A stretch of DNA of 30,971 bases from Sphingomonas sp. (GCA_025936675.1 JAICSX010000028.1:1-30971); one strand, 5' to 3'. Positions 10,991-20,207 are shown, counted from the stretch's first letter. The notes: a model not told the origin generated them from the sequence alone. Program-made: numbers and translations.

Positions 10991-13483
10991 ATGTCCATGC
11001 GCATGCTGATCGATGCGCGCCACCCGGAAGAGACCCGGGTTGCGGTCGTCAAAGGAAACCGGATCGAGGAGTTTGACTTCGAATCCGCCGAGCACAAACA
11101 GCTCAAAGGCAATATCTATCTCGCCAAAGTTACCAGGGTAGAACCGTCGCTCCAGGCGGCATTCGTCGATTATGGCGGAAACCGCCACGGCTTCCTGGCA
11201 TTCAGCGAAATCCACCCAGATTATTACCAGATCCCGAAGGCGGACCGCGATGCGCTGCTTCGCGAGGAAGCCGAACATGCGGCCGAGGAAGAGCGCCTTC
11301 GCGCTGCCGAGCTCGATGCGGACGAAGCGGATGAGTCCGTTGAGTCAGACGAACTGCCTGAGAGCGACGACGAGGCAGCCGAAGCGTCGGACAATGGCAA
11401 TGACGAGGGCGATGAAGGCGACCATCCGGCAGAGACCGGAACCGGCTCCAACCGCTCGCCGGTCGACGAATCCGCCGCCGACGAACTGCGCAGGAAGCGC
11501 CAGAACCTGCGCCGCCGCTACAAGATCCAGGACGTCATCCAGCGCCGCCAGGTCCTCCTGGTCCAGGTCGTCAAGGAAGAGCGCGGCAACAAGGGCGCGG
11601 CCCTGACCACCTATCTCAGCCTCGCCGGCCGGTATTGCGTGCTGATGCCGAATACCAGCCACGGCGGCGGCATCTCGCGGAAGATTTCGAACGGTGCCGA
11701 TCGCAAGCGGCTGAAGTCGATCATGAGCGACCTCAACCTGCCGAAGACGATGGGCCTCATCGTCCGCACGGCGGGGCTGTCGCGGACCAAGACCGAGATC
11801 AAGCGCGACTTCGATTATCTCGCGCGGCTGTGGGACGAGATTCGCGAACGGACGCTGTCAAGCACTGCGCCGGCGCTGATCTACCGCGACAGCGACCTCA
11901 TCAAGCGCGCGATCCGCGACCTCTATCACCGCGACATCGACGAGGTGATCGTCGAGGGCGACGAGGGCTACAAGCAGGCGCGCGGCTTCATGAAGCTGCT
12001 GATGCCGAGTCACGTGAAGCGCGTGAAGCTGCACAGCGAAACGACGCCGTTGTTCCAGCGCCACGGCGTCGAGGACCAGCTCTCCGCCATGTACCAGCCG
12101 ATCGTGCAGCTGAAGTCGGGCGGCTATTTGGTGATCAACCCGACCGAGGCGCTGGTCTCGATCGACATCAACTCGGGCCGGTCGACCCGCGAGCACAATA
12201 TCGAGCAGACCGCCTACAATACGAACCTCGAAGCCGCGCAGGAAATCGCGCGGCAGCTGAGGCTTCGCGACATGGCGGGCCTCATCGTCATCGACTTCAT
12301 CGACATGGAACAGAACAGCCATGTCCGCAAAGTCGAGAAGGCGATGAAAGAGGCGCTGAAGAACGACCGCGCCCGCATCCAGGTCGGCCGAATCTCGAGC
12401 TTTGGCCTGATGGAAATGAGCCGCCAGCGGCTGCGCACGGGCGTGCTCGAGGCATCCACCAAGCCATGCCCGCATTGCGACGGCACAGGCCTGATGCGGA
12501 CTGCCGCGTCGGCGGGCCTTTCGGCGCTGCGAATCCTCGAGGACGAGGCAGCGCGCGGACGCGGCGAGCGCGTTTGCCTCCGCGCCGGAAGGGAAGCGGC
12601 GATCTACGTCCTCAACAAGAAGCGCAGCGAGCTCGCCGACATCGAGCATCGCTATGGCGTGTTCATCGAGATCATCATCGACGAGAGCTTCGAAGGCGCC
12701 CGGATGACGGTCGAAAGCTCCGGCCCGCGGCCAGTGGCTGCACCGAGGCCCGCGGCTGCTGCGATCGAGGAAGACGACGAGACGGACACCGCCGAGCTCG
12801 ATGCCGAAGAGGACGAGGAAGAGGAAGAGAGCGAACGGCACGAAGGCCAGGCCGAAGGTGAGCGCCAGGGCAGGCGTCGGCGCCGACGCCGCCGTGGTGG
12901 GCGTGGACGTGGGCGACGCGAAGGCGGTGAACCGGTCGAAGACGGCGAATCCGTAGCTTCCGAAGCTTTGGAGGAGCAGCCCGAGCGCGCAGAAGAAACA
13001 CAAGAGGCTGCTCCCGCCGAAGCCGCTGCTGAGGAACCTCGCGAGGGTGGAAAGCGCCGCAGACGCCGACGTGGGCGCGGAGGTGCTGCTGCAGAGCCGG
13101 AGGAGGCTTCGGCCGAGCCGTTGGCAGCCGACAGCTCGCCGATGATCGAGCGGCCAATCGACGAAGAGCCGCCGATCGCCGAGACGGCGCCTGCCGAGGA
13201 GTCCCAACCCGTTGCTCCCAGGCGTGGCCGCCGCAAGAAAGCCGCCGCTGAAGCTGAGGTGGCCGTAGCCGAACCCGCACCGGCCGAAGCTCCGCCGGCG
13301 GAGACTGAAGAACAGGCTGCTCCGCAGGAAATGCCGGCCCGAAAGGGCCGCTCCAAGAAGGCCAGGGCTGCGGCTGAACCCGCTTCGGAGCCAACACCGC
13401 CGCCTGCTGCCAACAACGACACTGCCGATGAAAATGGCGACGGGCCGCGGCGTAGCGGCTGGTGGCAGCGGACCTTCGGCTAG
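10991..13483 (+). CDS. rne: Ribonuclease E
   Basis: The endoribonuclease that starts mRNA decay and processes rRNA and tRNA precursors; it scaffolds the degradosome. From ATG 10991 it is 830 residues; MSMRMLIDARHPEETRVAV aligns with the E. coli start MKRMLINA. The S1 domain (about 36-215) is split by an acidic Glu/Asp/Ala-rich insertion (about 93-165), a known alphaproteobacterial trait. Catalytic aspartates are Asp392 (SIDINSG) and Asp435 (VIDFID). The zinc link is Cys493 and Cys496 in CPHCDGTG. From about residue 575 the tail is low-complexity, with alternating acidic and Arg-rich blocks (RRRRRRRGGRGRGR) for RNA binding. It ends RSGWWQRTFG; a GWW C-terminal peptide binds polynucleotide phosphorylase in Caulobacter RNase E. 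ATG 10997 is another possible start. Confidence 0.97.
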   Translation: MSMRMLIDARHPEETRVAVVKGNRIEEFDFESAEHKQLKGNIYLAKVTRVEPSLQAAFVDYGGNRHGFLAFSEIHPDYYQIPKADRDALLREEAEHAAEEERLRAAELDADEADESVESDELPESDDEAAEASDNGNDEGDEGDHPAETGTGSNRSPVDESAADELRRKRQNLRRRYKIQDVIQRRQVLLVQVVKEERGNKGAALTTYLSLAGRYCVLMPNTSHGGGISRKISNGADRKRLKSIMSDLNLPKTMGLIVRTAGLSRTKTEIKRDFDYLARLWDEIRERTLSSTAPALIYRDSDLIKRAIRDLYHRDIDEVIVEGDEGYKQARGFMKLLMPSHVKRVKLHSETTPLFQRHGVEDQLSAMYQPIVQLKSGGYLVINPTEALVSIDINSGRSTREHNIEQTAYNTNLEAAQEIARQLRLRDMAGLIVIDFIDMEQNSHVRKVEKAMKEALKNDRARIQVGRISSFGLMEMSRQRLRTGVLEASTKPCPHCDGTGLMRTAASAGLSALRILEDEAARGRGERVCLRAGREAAIYVLNKKRSELADIEHRYGVFIEIIIDESFEGARMTVESSGPRPVAAPRPAAAAIEEDDETDTAELDAEEDEEEEESERHEGQAEGERQGRRRRRRRRGGRGRGRREGGEPVEDGESVASEALEEQPERAEETQEAAPAEAAAEEPREGGKRRRRRRGRGGAAAEPEEASAEPLAADSSPMIERPIDEEPPIAETAPAEESQPVAPRRGRRKKAAAEAEVAVAEPAPAEAPPAETEEQAAPQEMPARKGRSKKARAAAEPASEPTPPPAANNDTADENGDGPRRSGWWQRTFG

Positions 13484-13540
13484 GCGCTCGCGCCCGGATT
13501 TAATCCTTGGTTCAGCGGGAAAAATGGTAGAGCGCGGGTG

Positions 13541-14935
13541 ATGAACTCGCCGCTCGCCCGCTTTGCGCGCCTGTTCATGCTGGCGCTCATGCTCGGCATG
13601 GCAACGGTCCAACCGGCGTTCGCCCAGCAGGATTCGGGCCCATCAGAGCTGCGCGACACCGAGACCGAGCTGATGTTCAAGCAGATGGCGACGCCGCTGG
13701 TCGTTGCCGCTGGGCTCGACCCGAACAACGTCAAGGTGGCGCTGCTCAACGATCCCGAGATCAACGCCTTCGTCGCGACCGGGCAGACCGTCTACGTTCA
13801 GTCCGGCCTCCTTGAGGCATGCGACAATGTGAATCAGCTTCAGGGCGTGGTCGCCCACGAGCTTGGTCACGTTGTCGCCGGCGATGCGATCCGGAGTGGT
13901 CAGGGAGTGAAGCAGGCGACCGCAATCACCATCCTGTCACTGCTCCTGGGCGTCGCTGCGGCCGCGGCCGGCGCCGGCGATGCAGGAATGGGCATTTTCG
14001 AGGCGGGCCAGCGCGCCGCCCTCGGCGAATTCCTCGCCTTCACTCGTGCCCAGGAGGCGACCGCCGACGCGTCCGGCGCGCGCTTCCTGTCGAAGGCGGG
14101 GATCAGTGGCAAGGGCATGCTGCAGTTCTTCGGCAAGCTTCAGAACGAGGAATATCGCTACGGCGTCTACGCCAAGGACAGCTTCGATCGCGATCACCCG
14201 CTCTCGTCAGAGCGCATAGAGGCGCTTGGTCAGAAGCTCAGGACTGATCCAGCCTACGACAAGCCGATCGACCCCGCGCTTGAGGCCCGGTTCGAGCGCG
14301 TGAAGGCCAAGCTGCTGGGCTACATCGATCCAAAGCAGGCAGTTCAGAAGTATCCGGAAAGCGACCAAAGCATCCCCGCCCATTACGCCCGGGCCTATGC
14401 TTACCATCTCGGGGGCTATCCGCAGAAAGCGGAGTCCGAAGCCGACGCTTTGCTTGCTAAGGATCCGCACGACCCTTTCTTCCTCGAATTGAAGGGCCAG
14501 ATCCTGCTCGAAGGCGGCAAGCCGCAGGAAGCCATCGCGCCGCTCCGCGAGGCCGTCCAGCGCTCCAACGACGCGCCGATGATCGCGGCCATGCTCGGCC
14601 ATGCTTTGGTGGCAACCGAGGATCCGAAGAATTTCACCGAGGCGAAGCAAATCCTCAAAGTCGCGGTCAACAAGGACAATGAGGACCCATTCGCCTGGTA
14701 CCAGCTTGGGATCATCTATGACCGCGAGGGCGACGATGCGCGCGCCGCGCTTGCGACTGCGGAGCGAAACAATCTCGAAGGCAACCCCAAGATGGCACTG
14801 GCGAGCGCAAACATGGCAATGAAGGGCATACCAGTCGGCAGCCCTGACTATCTTCGCGCGCAGGACATCGCCATGGTGTCGAAGGCGGAGCTCGCCAAGA
14901 AAGACAAGAAATACCGAGATCCGAAAGACCAATAA
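13541..14935 (+). CDS. Periplasmic M48 family metalloprotease with TPR domain (BepA-like)
   Basis: A 464-residue exported zinc protease. The signal peptide covers about residues 1-28 (LFMLALMLGM core, cleavage after PAFA). The zinc motif HELGH is at 106-110, with the third ligand Glu172 in QEATADASGARFL. A hydrophobic Ala-rich stretch (about 126-150) sits between them. The second half (about 275-450) consists of TPR-like helical repeats such as YPQKAESEADALLAKDP. This layout matches BepA/YfgC, which helps outer-membrane protein assembly (LptD folding) and degrades misassembled BamA substrates. A DsbA-like gene follows after 2 nt; since LptD needs disulfides, the pair makes functional sense (inference). 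GTG at 13538 directly before the ATG is an alternative start. Confidence 0.92.
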   Translation: MNSPLARFARLFMLALMLGMATVQPAFAQQDSGPSELRDTETELMFKQMATPLVVAAGLDPNNVKVALLNDPEINAFVATGQTVYVQSGLLEACDNVNQLQGVVAHELGHVVAGDAIRSGQGVKQATAITILSLLLGVAAAAAGAGDAGMGIFEAGQRAALGEFLAFTRAQEATADASGARFLSKAGISGKGMLQFFGKLQNEEYRYGVYAKDSFDRDHPLSSERIEALGQKLRTDPAYDKPIDPALEARFERVKAKLLGYIDPKQAVQKYPESDQSIPAHYARAYAYHLGGYPQKAESEADALLAKDPHDPFFLELKGQILLEGGKPQEAIAPLREAVQRSNDAPMIAAMLGHALVATEDPKNFTEAKQILKVAVNKDNEDPFAWYQLGIIYDREGDDARAALATAERNNLEGNPKMALASANMAMKGIPVGSPDYLRAQDIAMVSKAELAKKDKKYRDPKDQ

Positions 14936-14937
14936 GA

Positions 14938-15663
14938 GTGGATGAAAACAAGCCGGCGCCCACGCGCCAAAGCGTCGTTGGGCCAGCGGTGGTCGGAGGC
15001 GTCATTGGTTCGCTGCTCACCGCTGCATTGCTGTTCTTCGCGGCGCCGGGCGTGCTCAGCAGCAGGATCGTCCGGCAAGGCCTTATCGCGGATCCGACTG
15101 TTCTCATCGACGCCCGGGATGCCCTGCTTCAGGCGCAATATGCGCCTGTGCTGGAGGCCAACCGCGCAGCGATCGAAACGCCGTTCGCTAGCTCGTGGAA
15201 GGGGGCAGCGAAGCCCGACGTCACACTGGTCGAATTTTTCGACTACGCCTGCCCCTATTGCAAGGCGAGCAACCCCGCGGTCGACAAGCTCCTCCAGGAG
15301 GACAAGGGTCTCCGCGTCGTCTACCGCGAGCTGCCGATCCTTGGACCCGACAGCGTGACGGCGGCGCGGCTCTCGCTCGAAGCGTCGAAGCTCGGCCGCT
15401 TCGCGCAGTTCCACGACACCTTGTGGGCGACCGGACGGCCCGCCCCAGACAGCAATGCCAAAGCTGCTGCCGCGGCGGGCATTGCTCCCGCACCGGCGCA
15501 GGACGCCGAGATCGAAGCCGAGCTCAACCGCAACCTGAAGCTCGCGGAAGAGCTCGGAGCGACCGGGACGCCACTCTTCATCATCGGCGATCGGGTCATG
15601 AACGGCGCCGTGGGCTATGACAAGCTCAAGGACGCGATCGACAAGGCGCGCGCGAAAGGCTGA
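14938..15663 (+). CDS. DsbA family thiol:disulfide oxidoreductase
   Basis: A 241-residue membrane-anchored thioredoxin-fold protein. One N-terminal transmembrane segment (about 13-36) places the rest in the periplasm. The active site is CPYC (Cys105-Cys108 in FFDYACPYCKAS), and the cis-proline loop is GATGTP (Pro212). The Com1/DsbA-like helical insertion (about 135-200) includes an Ala/Pro-rich loop. Members oxidise or isomerise disulfides in exported proteins; CPYC is less oxidising than the CPHC of E. coli DsbA. It starts with GTG only 2 nt after the protease stop, so translation is probably coupled. It is convergent with the Nramp gene, with 3 nt between the two stops. Confidence 0.93.
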   Translation: MDENKPAPTRQSVVGPAVVGGVIGSLLTAALLFFAAPGVLSSRIVRQGLIADPTVLIDARDALLQAQYAPVLEANRAAIETPFASSWKGAAKPDVTLVEFFDYACPYCKASNPAVDKLLQEDKGLRVVYRELPILGPDSVTAARLSLEASKLGRFAQFHDTLWATGRPAPDSNAKAAAAAGIAPAPAQDAEIEAELNRNLKLAEELGATGTPLFIIGDRVMNGAVGYDKLKDAIDKARAKG

Positions 15664-15666
15664 GCG

Positions 15667-16944
15667 TCAGCCGCCGAGCGCAAACATTCCCACCACTGCG
15701 GCCGCCATCACGCCTGTCGCCCCCCAACCAAAAACCCGTTGCCAGGGATTGGCGACATAGGCGCCCATTTGGTGGCGATTCCGGGCCAGGAGCATCATTG
15801 CTCCCAGGATCGGCACCGATACAGTCCCATTGATCACGGCGCTCCAGAACAGCATTTTGATCGGGTCCACCGGCAGAAAGATCGAGCCGACCGCGATAAC
15901 CATCGCTGCAACGATCACGCCGTAGAAAGTCCGTGCTTCGCCCGGCTTCTTCTCAAGTCCCTTTGGCAATCCAAACGCCTCGGCGACGGCGTAGCCCGAA
16001 GATCCGGCAAGTACGGGAACGGCCAGAAACCCGGTTCCGATGATTCCCAAGCTGAACAGCAGGAATGCGAACTGGCCAGCAATCGGGCGCAGCGCTTCTG
16101 CAGCCTGTGCGGACGTCTGGATATCGGTGGTGCCCGCTCCATTGAGGGTCACGGCGGTGGTCAGCATGATGAAGAACGCGATCAAATTCGAAATCGCCAT
16201 CCCCGTGAACGTATCCGTAGCCATTCGCCTTAGCTCGCGCTTGGCCGTTTGACGCCCTGCGTGCTTCAGGTCTCGCTCGTGCTTCAGCTCCATGTCCTCG
16301 ACCTCTTCGGAGGTCTGCCAGAAGAACAGGTAAGGACTAATGGTCGTCCCGAAGACGGCCACGACAACGGTGATCCAGCGAGCGGAAAGCTCAAACTTGG
16401 GCATGAAGATGCGCTGCGCGATTGCGAGCCAGTCGATGCTCACGGCAAAGACGACGCCAACATAGGCGAACAGCACGAGGGTCAGCCATTTCAGATAGTG
16501 AACGTACCGGTGGTACGGCACGAAGACTTGCAGCAGCAGCGAAATTGCCGCTGCGGCAATGGTGAAAGCGATTGCGCCGCCACCCGCTAGCAGCTGAGCC
16601 GCGGCGCCCATCGCGGCAATGTCGGCGCCGATGTTGATCGTGTTTGCAATGAACAGCAGCAGCGCGAGGAACACGACCGCAGACTGCGGCATGACGTCGA
16701 GCAAGTTCGCAGCTAGGCCCTTGCCTGTGACCCGCCCGATCCTCGCGCTGATCACCTGGACCGCAACCATCAGCGGATAGGTGAAGAACAGCGTCCAGAG
16801 CATGTTGGCGCCGAACTGCGCGCCGGCCTGCGAGTATGTTGCAATTCCGCTGGGGTCGTCATCGGCTGCGCCGGTGATCAGCCCGGGCCCGAGGCGCGCC
16901 AGGAAAGACTTGCGATCCTTGTCGGCCAGCGAACCCTCCCCCAC
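15667..16944 (-). CDS. Nramp-family divalent metal transporter, non-canonical
   Basis: A 425-residue inner-membrane protein with about 11 hydrophobic segments, clearly of the Nramp fold: GPGLITGAADDDPSGIATYSQAGAQFG in the first helix and FGTTISPYLFFWQTSEEVEDM in the sixth. In classical Mn2+/Fe2+ Nramps the metal ligands are DPGN (helix 1) and an MPH motif (helix 6). Here helix 1 reads DPSG (residues 30-33), losing the Asn, and helix 6 has TISPY in place of the Met motif. Loss of the Met is typical of Nramp-related carriers of harder ions such as Mg2+; the substrate here is not known. It lies 12 nt after rlmE on the same strand. The GTG at 16944 is the only nearby start, but GGGGGAGGG lies just inside the frame, so the start is uncertain. 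Confidence 0.88.
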   Translation of the reverse strand: MGEGSLADKDRKSFLARLGPGLITGAADDDPSGIATYSQAGAQFGANMLWTLFFTYPLMVAVQVISARIGRVTGKGLAANLLDVMPQSAVVFLALLLFIANTINIGADIAAMGAAAQLLAGGGAIAFTIAAAAISLLLQVFVPYHRYVHYLKWLTLVLFAYVGVVFAVSIDWLAIAQRIFMPKFELSARWITVVVAVFGTTISPYLFFWQTSEEVEDMELKHERDLKHAGRQTAKRELRRMATDTFTGMAISNLIAFFIMLTTAVTLNGAGTTDIQTSAQAAEALRPIAGQFAFLLFSLGIIGTGFLAVPVLAGSSGYAVAEAFGLPKGLEKKPGEARTFYGVIVAAMVIAVGSIFLPVDPIKMLFWSAVINGTVSVPILGAMMLLARNRHQMGAYVANPWQRVFGWGATGVMAAAVVGMFALGG

Positions 16945-16956
16945 TCGTAGAGCTGA

Positions 16957-17610
16957 TTAGCTAGCCGGTTCGCCTGCTCCCTTGAAGCCCTGCGCGACGA
17001 CATACCATTCGCTCGAATCCTTGCGGCTGGCCGGCGGCTTGGCGTGCTTCACGGTCGAAAAGCTGCGCTTCAATTCGGCGACGAGCTGGTTGTCCGCGCC
17101 GCCGGCGAGCACCTTTGCGACATAGGCGCCCCCCGGCCGAAGCACCTCGCGCGCGAATTCGAGCCCCGCCTCGACGAGCGCCATGGTCCGTAGATGGTCG
17201 GTTTGCTGGTGACCGACGGTGTTCGCGGCCATGTCCGAGAGGACCAGATCCGCGGGTCCGCCGAGCGCGTCGCGGAGCTTGTCGGGCGCACTATCGTCCA
17301 TGAAATCCATCTCGAGGATCGTCGCGCCTTCAATCGGATCGGTCGGGAGCAGGTCGATGCCGACGAGGCTCGCCTTCGGCGCTTTCCGGCGCACAACCTG
17401 GCTCCAGCCGCCGGGCGCGATCCCTAGGTCGACGACGGACTTCACGCCCCTCAGTAATCCGAACCGCTCGTCGAGCTCGAGCAGCTTGTACGCGGCGCGG
17501 CTGCGGTAATTCTCGGCCTTGGCGCGCTTGACGTAGGGATCGTTGAGCTGCCGTTCGAGCCACCGCGTCGACGAGACTTTCCGGCCTTTTGCGGTCTTGA
17601 CCCGCTTCAC
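16957..17610 (-). CDS. rlmE: 23S rRNA (uridine-2552-2'-O)-methyltransferase
   Basis: RlmE (FtsJ/RrmJ) methylates the 2'-OH of U2552 in the A loop of 23S rRNA, a late step in 50S maturation. The 217-residue protein holds the catalytic K-D-K-E tetrad: Lys42 (RAAYKLLELDE), Asp126 (DLVLSDMAAN), Lys166 (YVAKVL) and Glu201 (SSEWYVVA). The SAM motif I is VVDLGIAPGGWSQV (59-72). Start is GTG at 17610; the upstream ppx gene stops with TGA inside the shared GTGA, so translation is coupled. In E. coli ftsJ is heat-induced with ftsH; here it is linked to ppx/gppA instead. Identification is firm. Confidence 0.97.
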   Translation of the reverse strand: MKRVKTAKGRKVSSTRWLERQLNDPYVKRAKAENYRSRAAYKLLELDERFGLLRGVKSVVDLGIAPGGWSQVVRRKAPKASLVGIDLLPTDPIEGATILEMDFMDDSAPDKLRDALGGPADLVLSDMAANTVGHQQTDHLRTMALVEAGLEFAREVLRPGGAYVAKVLAGGADNQLVAELKRSFSTVKHAKPPASRKDSSEWYVVAQGFKGAGEPAS

Positions 17611-18665
17611 AATTGCCAGCCGTCGCGCGCCATCAAGGCGCGGAGGATTCCTTCGCGAATGCCGCGGTCGGCGACGCCGAGGTTCGGCGCCGGCCAGATT
17701 TCCATGATCGCCTCGAGGATGGCGCAGCCCGCGACAACGAGGTCCGCGCGCTCATTTCCAATGCAGGGAAGCGCCGAGCGCTCGTCATAATCCATGCCGG
17801 CGATCATCGCGCTGATCTTCTGCATCGCTTCGGTCGGGACATGCAGACCGTCGACCGCGCGCCGGTCGTAGGACGGCAGCGCGAGGTGGACGCTGGCGAG
17901 CGTGGTCACCGTCCCGCTGGTGCCGAGCAGCCTTATGCCATCTCGGTTCTCGGGCAGCATGGTTGCGAAATTGGCGAAGGCGCGGCGGGCGCGCTCGCGC
18001 ATCCGCTCGTAAGCCTTGATCCGCTCGGGCCCTTCGAGCGCCTCCTTGCCCTCGCTTTCGGTGAGCGAAACGACGCCCCACGGCGCGCTCCACCAGGCAC
18101 GTATCCGCGGCGTGCCCTCCTCCTGGTCGATCAGCACCAGCTCGGTCGAGCCGCCGCCGATGTCGAAAATCAGCGCCGGGCCGTCGCCCGGCTCGAGCAA
18201 TTTGTGACAGCCGAGAACGGCAAGACGCGCCTCCTCGGCAGGCTCGATGATGTCGAGGACGATTCCGGTCTCATCGCGTACGCGGTCGGCGAACTGGCGG
18301 CCGTTCTTGGCGCGCCGGCACGCTTCGGTCGCGACCGACCTCGACAAAGAGACGTTTCGGCGCCGGAGCTTCTCCGCGCACACGCCGAGCGCGCCAACGG
18401 CGCGGTCCATCGCGTCCTGTGCGAGCTCGCCAGTCCGCGACAGGCCTTCGCCGAGACGGACGATGCGCGAGAATGCGTCAATGACGGTGAAGCCGCCCTC
18501 GCTCGGGCGAGCGATCAGCAAGCGGCAATTATTGGTGCCAAGATCGATCGCGCCATAGGTCCGGCGCTGTGGCCCGCGCCGATTCGGCGAGCCCTGGTTC
18601 GACGGCCCGTCCTGCGGCTGATAACCTTGCCGCGGGACCGGCGCACTGGCGACACCCTGCGCCAT
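17607..18665 (-). CDS. ppx: Ppx/GppA family phosphatase
   Basis: Exopolyphosphatase or guanosine pentaphosphate phosphatase of the ASKHA fold, acting on polyphosphate or pppGpp. From ATG 18665 it is 352 residues. The first phosphate-binding motif is YGAIDLGTNNCRLLIA (about 37-52) and the second is IFDIGGGSTELVLID. The C-terminal HD-like domain of long E. coli Ppx/GppA proteins is absent, which fits the short family members. About 35 Pro/Gln/Gly-rich residues precede the domain and look disordered. Upstream in-frame ATG codons at 18722 and 18761 are possible starts; none has a clear ribosome binding site. The family does not allow Ppx to be told from GppA by sequence. It overlaps rlmE by 4 nt (GTGA). 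Confidence 0.93.
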   Translation of the reverse strand: MAQGVASAPVPRQGYQPQDGPSNQGSPNRRGPQRRTYGAIDLGTNNCRLLIARPSEGGFTVIDAFSRIVRLGEGLSRTGELAQDAMDRAVGALGVCAEKLRRRNVSLSRSVATEACRRAKNGRQFADRVRDETGIVLDIIEPAEEARLAVLGCHKLLEPGDGPALIFDIGGGSTELVLIDQEEGTPRIRAWWSAPWGVVSLTESEGKEALEGPERIKAYERMRERARRAFANFATMLPENRDGIRLLGTSGTVTTLASVHLALPSYDRRAVDGLHVPTEAMQKISAMIAGMDYDERSALPCIGNERADLVVAGCAILEAIMEIWPAPNLGVADRGIREGILRALMARDGWQL

Positions 18666-18774
18666 TGTAACGCCCGTTTCTGTCCTGCACCGCCCGAGAT
18701 AGGACGGCTGACTTGGCTCCATTTTAATGAAATTTGGCCCCTTTGGGCAAGGCCGGAGCACCTAGGAGGCGGCG

Positions 18775-18803
18775 TTGACACCTCACCGAGCGCTTTCTAT
18801 CTC
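18775..18803 (+). promoter_or_regulatory. Promoter of the tRNA-Gln gene
   Basis: A perfect -35 box, TTGACA (18775-18780), is followed after 17 bp by TATCTC (18798-18803). Transcription would start near 18810, about 8 nt before the mature tRNA. The -10 match is only partial, but the consensus -35 and position make this the likely promoter. Confidence 0.65.
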
Positions 18804-18817
18804 GCGCGCTCCCAAGC

Positions 18818-18891
18818 TGCCCCGTCGTCTAATGGTAAGACTACGGACTCTGACTCCGTCAATCGTGGTTCGAATCCACGCGGGGCATCCA
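18818..18891 (+). tRNA. tRNA-Gln (anticodon CTG)
   Basis: The acceptor arm TGCCCCG (18818-18824) pairs with CGGGGCA (18881-18887), followed by discriminator T and encoded CCA. The D loop contains the usual GTCTAATGGTAAGAC. The anticodon loop CTCTGAC gives anticodon CTG, which reads CAG (Gln). The T arm is CGTGGTTCGAATCCACG. All invariant positions are present. The 3' end is 1 nt from the stop of the convergent MFS gene. Confidence 0.97.
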
Positions 18892-18892
18892 A

Positions 18893-20194
18893 TCAAGCTG
18901 CATGATCCACCCTCAGCGTTTCGGCCGGGAGCGCCTCGGTCGGACGCGCACCCCAGAGCGCATAGAAGAGCACGTATAGCGCACATCCCGCAGGCACCAG
19001 AAAACCCCAATGCAGCCCGTACAGATCGCCGATCTTGCCCTGCAAGGATGCGAACGCGCCGCCGGCAATCGACATGATCAGCAGGCCTGAGCCCTCCTCG
19101 GTGAGCGGTCCGAGGCCACGGATCGCCAGGGCGAAGATTGTCGGGAACATGAGTGAGATGCCGAGGCCGACGATGATGAGGCCATACATCGCGGCCGGAC
19201 CGGTGACGAATACCGCAACCAGCGAACCCGCGACGGCGATGGTCGCGAACAGCGCGAGCACTCGTTCGGGCGCGATGCGGCGCATCAAGCCGGCAGCGGC
19301 GAAACGTCCGATCATCATCCCACCCCAAAATAGCGTGAGATAGGTGGCCGCCTGGTCCTGGGGGATGTTGGCAACGCTGGGCTGGGAGACGAAGTTGATG
19401 AAATAACTGCCGACGCAGATTTCAGCGAGGACGCAGAGCGCGATGCCGACGCAGCCGAGGATCAGGTTGCGGTGGTTCCAGAGCGACAGGTGCTTGCGCT
19501 GCTCAGCGGCGATGCGTCGTGTCGATGCTCCCAGCTCGGGTAGCTTGGCGCGCGCAATGAGGAACGCCAGTATAGCCAGAACGATGGCGACTATCAGATA
19601 TGGCAATTTGGTGGCCTGAGCGTCGGCCATCCGTTGCGCGTTGGTGAGCTGCGTCCCCTGCGCCACGGTGCCTGCGGTCGTGCGCGCGAGAATCAGGTAC
19701 TTACCGAAGATGATCGCAAGCACGTCGCCCGTGGTGTTGAAGGCCTGCACCAGCGTCAGCCGAGATTCGGAGCTTTCCGGCGGCCCGATAACGGCGACAT
19801 AAGGATTAGCGGCGACTTGGAGCAGGGCGATCCCACACGAGACCGTGAACAAGGACGCTACGGTCACGGGGTAGGAAATCAGGTAAGCGGCAAGGATCAT
19901 GCCGAGCGAGCCGGCGGTCATGACCACCAGCCCCGTGGTCAGCGCCCGCTGATATCCGATGCGCTCGATCAGCCACGCCGATGGCAATGAAGCGAGCAGA
20001 TAGCCGATGAACCAGACGGACTCGATCAGCCCTGTCTGGAAATAACTGAGCTCGAAGACGCTGCGCAGGTGTGGAAGCAGGGTCCCGTTGATGACGCTGA
20101 TGAAGCCCCACATGAAGAACAGGGTCGTGAGCAGCGCGAGCGCGGGGCCGTAGCGGGGCGCTCCTGATACGGTTCGATCGGCGCTTCCCTGCAT
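18893..20194 (-). CDS. MFS sugar transporter (FucP/GluP type)
   Basis: A 433-residue inner-membrane symporter with about 12 hydrophobic helices. The opening segment LLTTLFFMWGFISVINGTLLPHLRSVFELS is characteristic of the fucose/glucose/galactose:H+ symporter family (FHS), as is ALLQVAANPYVAVIGPPESSESRLTLVQAFNTTGD. A loop of about 30 polar residues (near 180-200 and 225-240) splits the two six-helix halves. The sugar is not certain; neighbours suggest arabinose, galactose or a related sugar: the divergent AraD1-type dehydratase and galM. A ribosome binding site (GGGGG) precedes ATG 20194, and a LacI-type palindrome lies 14 nt upstream of the ATG, positioned to repress. The gene runs to within 1 nt of tRNA-Gln. 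Confidence 0.92.
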   Translation of the reverse strand: MQGSADRTVSGAPRYGPALALLTTLFFMWGFISVINGTLLPHLRSVFELSYFQTGLIESVWFIGYLLASLPSAWLIERIGYQRALTTGLVVMTAGSLGMILAAYLISYPVTVASLFTVSCGIALLQVAANPYVAVIGPPESSESRLTLVQAFNTTGDVLAIIFGKYLILARTTAGTVAQGTQLTNAQRMADAQATKLPYLIVAIVLAILAFLIARAKLPELGASTRRIAAEQRKHLSLWNHRNLILGCVGIALCVLAEICVGSYFINFVSQPSVANIPQDQAATYLTLFWGGMMIGRFAAAGLMRRIAPERVLALFATIAVAGSLVAVFVTGPAAMYGLIIVGLGISLMFPTIFALAIRGLGPLTEEGSGLLIMSIAGGAFASLQGKIGDLYGLHWGFLVPAGCALYVLFYALWGARPTEALPAETLRVDHAA

Positions 20195-20207
20195 TGCAAG
20201 CCCCCAA

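Noticed and set aside
11858..13612. A 584-codon open frame antisense to rne
   Set aside because: It lies opposite a certain gene and is a by-product of high GC and of the third-position bias; no domain is recognisable in its translation.
15676..15688. GAGCGCAAACATT resembling half of the LacI-type palindrome
   Set aside because: It lies inside the Nramp coding sequence and the other half is missing.
17613..18905. A 430-codon open frame antisense to ppx and running through the tRNA
   Set aside because: It reads through tRNA-Gln and opposes a certain gene; no family likeness.
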